A model generated the notes under the pieces. It was not told the origin of the DNA, did not search any database, and saw only the letters and a program-made list of their open reading frames with translations. From CAMQVM01 sp044433365 (GTDB lineage: Bacteria > Bacteroidota > Bacteroidia > Bacteroidales > Rikenellaceae), in NCBI GenBank assembly GCA_044433365.1, contig JAWXTR010000118.1:1-8113 (forward strand): a DNA stretch of 8,113 nt, given 5' to 3'. The number at the start of each line of letters is the position of its first letter. The stretch's first letter is position 1. This document shows positions 5,187 to 8,113 of the stretch, one piece after another. Position numbers and translations under genes: made by a program.

Positions 5187-7904
5187 TTGATTTTTAAGAG
5201 ATTATATAGTAAATATGGACTAATTATACTTTGTGTGATATTTTTTACGCAAGCTATATTTTCGTCCAATTATTCGTGGGGTAGAGATGTAGGTGAGGCT
5301 CTTTATTTACAAGATACCATAAAAAACCAGATGCAGAGCATTGAAAATAGTGCTTTGGTTGCGCCTATGCGCTTAGAGATGGAGCAAGAGGATAGAATAT
5401 TGTCAGATACAACAAAAACAGATTCTTTAGCTATGAGAGGTTCGAGAGCACCGATATTAGCCGATTTAGTAACGGGTGGAGGTAAGGATTCTATGATTTA
5501 CGACATAAAATCGGGGTTACTATATCTTTATAAAGAGGGTGATATAAATTATATCGACAAAAAGATGAATGCCGATTATTTCGAGATGCACCTTCAAGAT
5601 AATCTAATTATTGCCAAAGGTATGATGGATACTGCCACAAATGCGCTTACTAAGGCAAAATTTGTAGATGGTGCTACCAATTACGACCTTGATAGTATCT
5701 ACTATAATATCCAGAGCGAAAAGGCAAAAATCTATGGTATTGCCTTTAAAGAGGGCGAGGGAACTTTGCGTGGTGATAACATTAAAAAAATGGATGATGG
5801 AATCTTCAATATCAGTGGTGGTATATACACAACCTGTGACCACGAGCATCCTCACTTTTATCTAGCTCTATCTAAAGCACAATATGTTGATAATGAAGAG
5901 GGACGTAAAATTATTTTTGGACCCTCAAACTTAGTTGTAGAGGATGTTCCACTGCCGCTTGCATTGCCTTTTGGCTTCTTTCCGATGATGAAAGAGAAAA
6001 ATTCGGGTATTATTATTCCAACTTTTGGTGAGGAAAGTTTACGTGGATTTTATCTGAAAGATTTTGGTTATTATGCAGTACTTAACGACTATATGGACTT
6101 AACAACGCAGGCTGGTATTTATAATCTCGGCTCTTGGGAGGCTTCGCTTGCCTCTATGTATAAGGTGCGTTATAAATTTAGCGGAAACTTCTCCCTAAAC
6201 TACTCGAAAGATATTATTGGTACGCAAGGTTCGGCTGACTACCAGAATATGAATAACTATAAGGTTACTTGGACCCACTCTCAAGATTCTAAATTTTTGC
6301 CTGGAACAACTTTCTCGGCAAATGTTAACTGGAGTTCAAGTAGCTACAACAAATACTCATCGTCTAGTATTTCAGATTATGTAAGTAGTCAAACCAACTC
6401 TTCTGTTTCGTTCTCAAAAACTTGGACAGGTACACCATTCTCATTTACAAGTAATATCCAGCACTCTCAAAATAACCAAGATTCGACAGTGATGTTGTCA
6501 ATGCCAAATATGGTGTTTAGTGTCTCTAGTTTTACCCCTTTTCAACGTAAAAATGCTGTAGGAAAGCAACTTTGGTATGAAAAGATTAAAATGAGTTATA
6601 CGGGTACGTTCAACAACTCGGTTACAACTCAAGAGGATGAACTATTTACAACTACAATGTTTGAGCAGATGAAATATGGTATGAAACACTACGTACCTGT
6701 TTCAACTTCTATGAATATTCTGAAATACTTAAACCTATCTCCATCGGCAACATATACCGAACGTTGGTATTTTAATAAAATCAGCAAAGATTGGGATCCT
6801 GCTACTAGTTCGGTTGTAGTACAAGATACAACGCAAGGATTTTATAGGGTATACAACTATAATTTCTCGGCTGCATTTAGTACTTCGCTCTATGGAATGA
6901 TGGGATTTAAAGGTAAAGATCCTGTAGTTAAGGCTATTCGCCATGTCTTTACCCCCTCTATCAGTGGTTCGTATACTCCCGACTTCGGAGCAACAAAATA
7001 TGGCTATTACTTACCAGTACAATCTGATGCTACAGGTAATACAACCTACTATTCACCTTATGAAAATGGTATTTATGGTGTGCCTAGTAGGGGAGAGAGT
7101 GCTGCACTTTCCTTCTCTGTAGGTAATACTCTTGAGATGAAGGTGCGAAATAGGGCGGATACCGTTGGAGAGAAAAAAATCAAACTTATTGAGAGTTTAT
7201 CTGCAAGTTCTTCCTACAATTTCTTAGCCGACTCGCTCAACCTATCTCCTTTTAGTGTGAGTTTTAGAACAACGCTCTTTAAGTCGTTAGGTCTTAATAT
7301 CAGCTCCACTTTCGACCCTTATGGATTGGATGGTGATGGTAATAAAATTAATACATACTCTATAAAGCAGGGAAAATTGGCTCGTCTTACAAGTATGGGT
7401 TTTTCGTTTGGTTATTCGTTTAGGAGTGCTTTTGGTGGTGAAGGAGGTACGGGTAGTAGTAGTATTCCGCAAGCTTCGCAGGAGCAGCAGCGGCTTTTTG
7501 ATGAACAGGGTATTAGTTATGCCGAGCAGCAACAACTTCTTTTACAAAGCTATTACGACTTCTCCGTCCCCTGGAATTTAAGTGTAAACTACACCTTTAG
7601 CTACTCTAAACCAGCTCTGTCTCCTAGTGTTACGCAAACGATGAGTTTTAATGGTAGTATCAATTTAACCTCTAAGATGGGTATAACCTGTAGTGCTGGT
7701 TACGATTTCGAGTCAAGGTCGCTTACTCCTGGTACTATAGCCTTTTCTCGTGATTTGCACTGCTGGCAGATGTCGTTTTCGTGGGTGCCTGTAGGTTATA
7801 GAAAAAGTTGGAATTTTACCATTAGGGCAAACTCTTCGATGCTTTCAGACTTGAAGTATGAAAAAAGTAGTAGTTATACAGACAACTACTCTAGTTATTA
7901 TTAG
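5187..7904 (+). CDS. lptD: LPS-assembly protein LptD, outer-membrane beta-barrel
   Basis: 905-aa outer-membrane protein of the Bacteroidota LptD type. With the lipoprotein LptE it forms the translocon that receives LPS from the periplasmic Lpt bridge and inserts it into the outer leaflet. Seen: a positive N-terminus and hydrophobic stretch (about 11-25) forming a signal peptide; an acidic spacer; an OstA/LptA-like beta-jellyroll region (about 85-230); the TTCDHEHPHFY motif (215-225) and VEDVPLPLALPFGFFP (251-266), which mark the jellyroll-barrel transition; then alternating aromatic/Ser/Thr strands to the end, as expected for a large barrel. The start is TTG at 5187: an in-frame stop lies at 5169-5171, and there is no in-frame ATG or GTG before the signal peptide. 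It is divergent from the amidase gene. A Gly/Ser/Gln-rich stretch near residues 750-785 is probably an extracellular loop. The LptD assignment is firm. Confidence 0.93.
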   Translation: MIFKRLYSKYGLIILCVIFFTQAIFSSNYSWGRDVGEALYLQDTIKNQMQSIENSALVAPMRLEMEQEDRILSDTTKTDSLAMRGSRAPILADLVTGGGKDSMIYDIKSGLLYLYKEGDINYIDKKMNADYFEMHLQDNLIIAKGMMDTATNALTKAKFVDGATNYDLDSIYYNIQSEKAKIYGIAFKEGEGTLRGDNIKKMDDGIFNISGGIYTTCDHEHPHFYLALSKAQYVDNEEGRKIIFGPSNLVVEDVPLPLALPFGFFPMMKEKNSGIIIPTFGEESLRGFYLKDFGYYAVLNDYMDLTTQAGIYNLGSWEASLASMYKVRYKFSGNFSLNYSKDIIGTQGSADYQNMNNYKVTWTHSQDSKFLPGTTFSANVNWSSSSYNKYSSSSISDYVSSQTNSSVSFSKTWTGTPFSFTSNIQHSQNNQDSTVMLSMPNMVFSVSSFTPFQRKNAVGKQLWYEKIKMSYTGTFNNSVTTQEDELFTTTMFEQMKYGMKHYVPVSTSMNILKYLNLSPSATYTERWYFNKISKDWDPATSSVVVQDTTQGFYRVYNYNFSAAFSTSLYGMMGFKGKDPVVKAIRHVFTPSISGSYTPDFGATKYGYYLPVQSDATGNTTYYSPYENGIYGVPSRGESAALSFSVGNTLEMKVRNRADTVGEKKIKLIESLSASSSYNFLADSLNLSPFSVSFRTTLFKSLGLNISSTFDPYGLDGDGNKINTYSIKQGKLARLTSMGFSFGYSFRSAFGGEGGTGSSSIPQASQEQQRLFDEQGISYAEQQQLLLQSYYDFSVPWNLSVNYTFSYSKPALSPSVTQTMSFNGSINLTSKMGITCSAGYDFESRSLTPGTIAFSRDLHCWQMSFSWVPVGYRKSWNFTIRANSSMLSDLKYEKSSSYTDNYSSYY

Positions 7905-7925
7905 TATTATGAAAACTTCGTAAAT

Positions 7926-7948
7926 CTCTCAAAATACAGAATTTAGAG
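7926..7948 (+). terminator. Weak hairpin after lptD
   Basis: CTCT and AAA pair with TTT and AGAG, with one bulged C and an 8-base loop, followed by CTTTCCTT. It lies 22 bases after the lptD stop and could be a weak terminator, but the stem is short and the T-run is interrupted. Confidence 0.25.
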
Positions 7949-7982
7949 CTTTCCTTAAAAGAATATTAATTTGAGGGAACTT

Positions 7983-8113
7983 CTAAAAATTGGATTTTAA
8001 GTAGTGTAAAACAATTATTGCCATATTCTTAATAGCACTCTTGGAGCGATATTTTTCACTATTAAATCTCAATATAGAACCACTATATTTTCGATTCAAT
8101 AGCAAAAAATCTC
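7983..8113 (-). CDS. 3' end of an unidentified reading frame, possibly a transposase
   Basis: On the minus strand a frame is open from the right edge to a TAG at 7983-7985, giving 42 residues that begin DFLLLNRKYSG and end IIVLHYLKSNF. The residues are basic and hydrophobic (RFNSEKYRSKSAIKNMA), a composition seen at the C-termini of several DDE transposase families, but I do not recognise a specific one. The stop codon lies within GAGGGAACTTCTAAAAATTG (7973-7992), which could be the terminal inverted repeat of an insertion sequence; the matching end would lie outside the window. No such partner can be seen here. The frame is also short enough that it may not be coding. It contains copy 2 of the 23-base repeat. 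Confidence 0.35.
   Translation of the reverse strand, partial: DFLLLNRKYSGSILRFNSEKYRSKSAIKNMAIIVLHYLKSNF
7997..8019. repeat. 23-base direct repeat, copy 2 (copy 1 at 5041-5063)
   Basis: Matches copy 1 at 22 of 23 positions. In this context the sequence is not part of a hairpin and on the minus strand would encode the IIVLHYLK portion of the edge reading frame. Similarity stops abruptly on both sides. Confidence 0.8.

Noticed and set aside
5075..5269. 64-residue minus-strand frame covering the divergent promoter
   Set aside because: It overlaps the lptD signal-peptide region and both -7 elements, and its AT-driven composition gives no protein-like features.

Overview
The window reads as chromosomal DNA of a low-GC member of the phylum Bacteroidota, most likely order Bacteroidales. 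The evidence is: AT-rich start regions without Shine-Dalgarno sequences, two exact matches to the Bacteroidota sigma-factor -7 element (TAnnTTTG, here TATCTTTG), a Bacteroidota-type LptD and MCE protein, and a DnaG that begins in the style of that phylum. A finer assignment (for example near Rikenellaceae) would be a guess.

Layout, left to right. Positions 1-82 are a tandem array of a 7-base unit (TAAYCTC) that continues past the left edge and supplies the last codons and stop of the first gene. Four genes then lie on the minus strand and are transcribed right to left: an N-acetylmuramoyl-L-alanine amidase with a SPOR-like tail (5024-3822), an MCE/MlaD-type lipid-transport protein (3748-2828), DNA primase dnaG (2675-666) and an RmlC/RfbC-type sugar epimerase (657-70). 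Two hairpins between the MCE gene and dnaG suggest that amidase-MCE and dnaG-rfbC are separate transcription units. One large gene, lptD, runs on the plus strand (5187-7904). It is divergent from the amidase gene across a compact intergenic region with mirror-image promoters. After lptD, the window ends in the 3' end of an unidentified minus-strand reading frame that may belong to an insertion element.

The centre of the window is an envelope-biogenesis divergon: LptD inserts LPS into the outer membrane, the MCE protein probably moves lipids between membranes, and the amidase remodels peptidoglycan. The primase and the nucleotide-sugar epimerase appear to be a neighbouring, functionally unrelated pair.

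I found no clear undescribed system. The items most worth checking are a Phe in place of the catalytic Tyr of the RmlC-type epimerase, the heptamer array that has taken over the 3' end of that gene and carries stops in all six frames, the symmetric divergent promoter with a perfect 13-bp leader hairpin, and a 23-base near-identical repeat shared by that hairpin and the right-edge reading frame.
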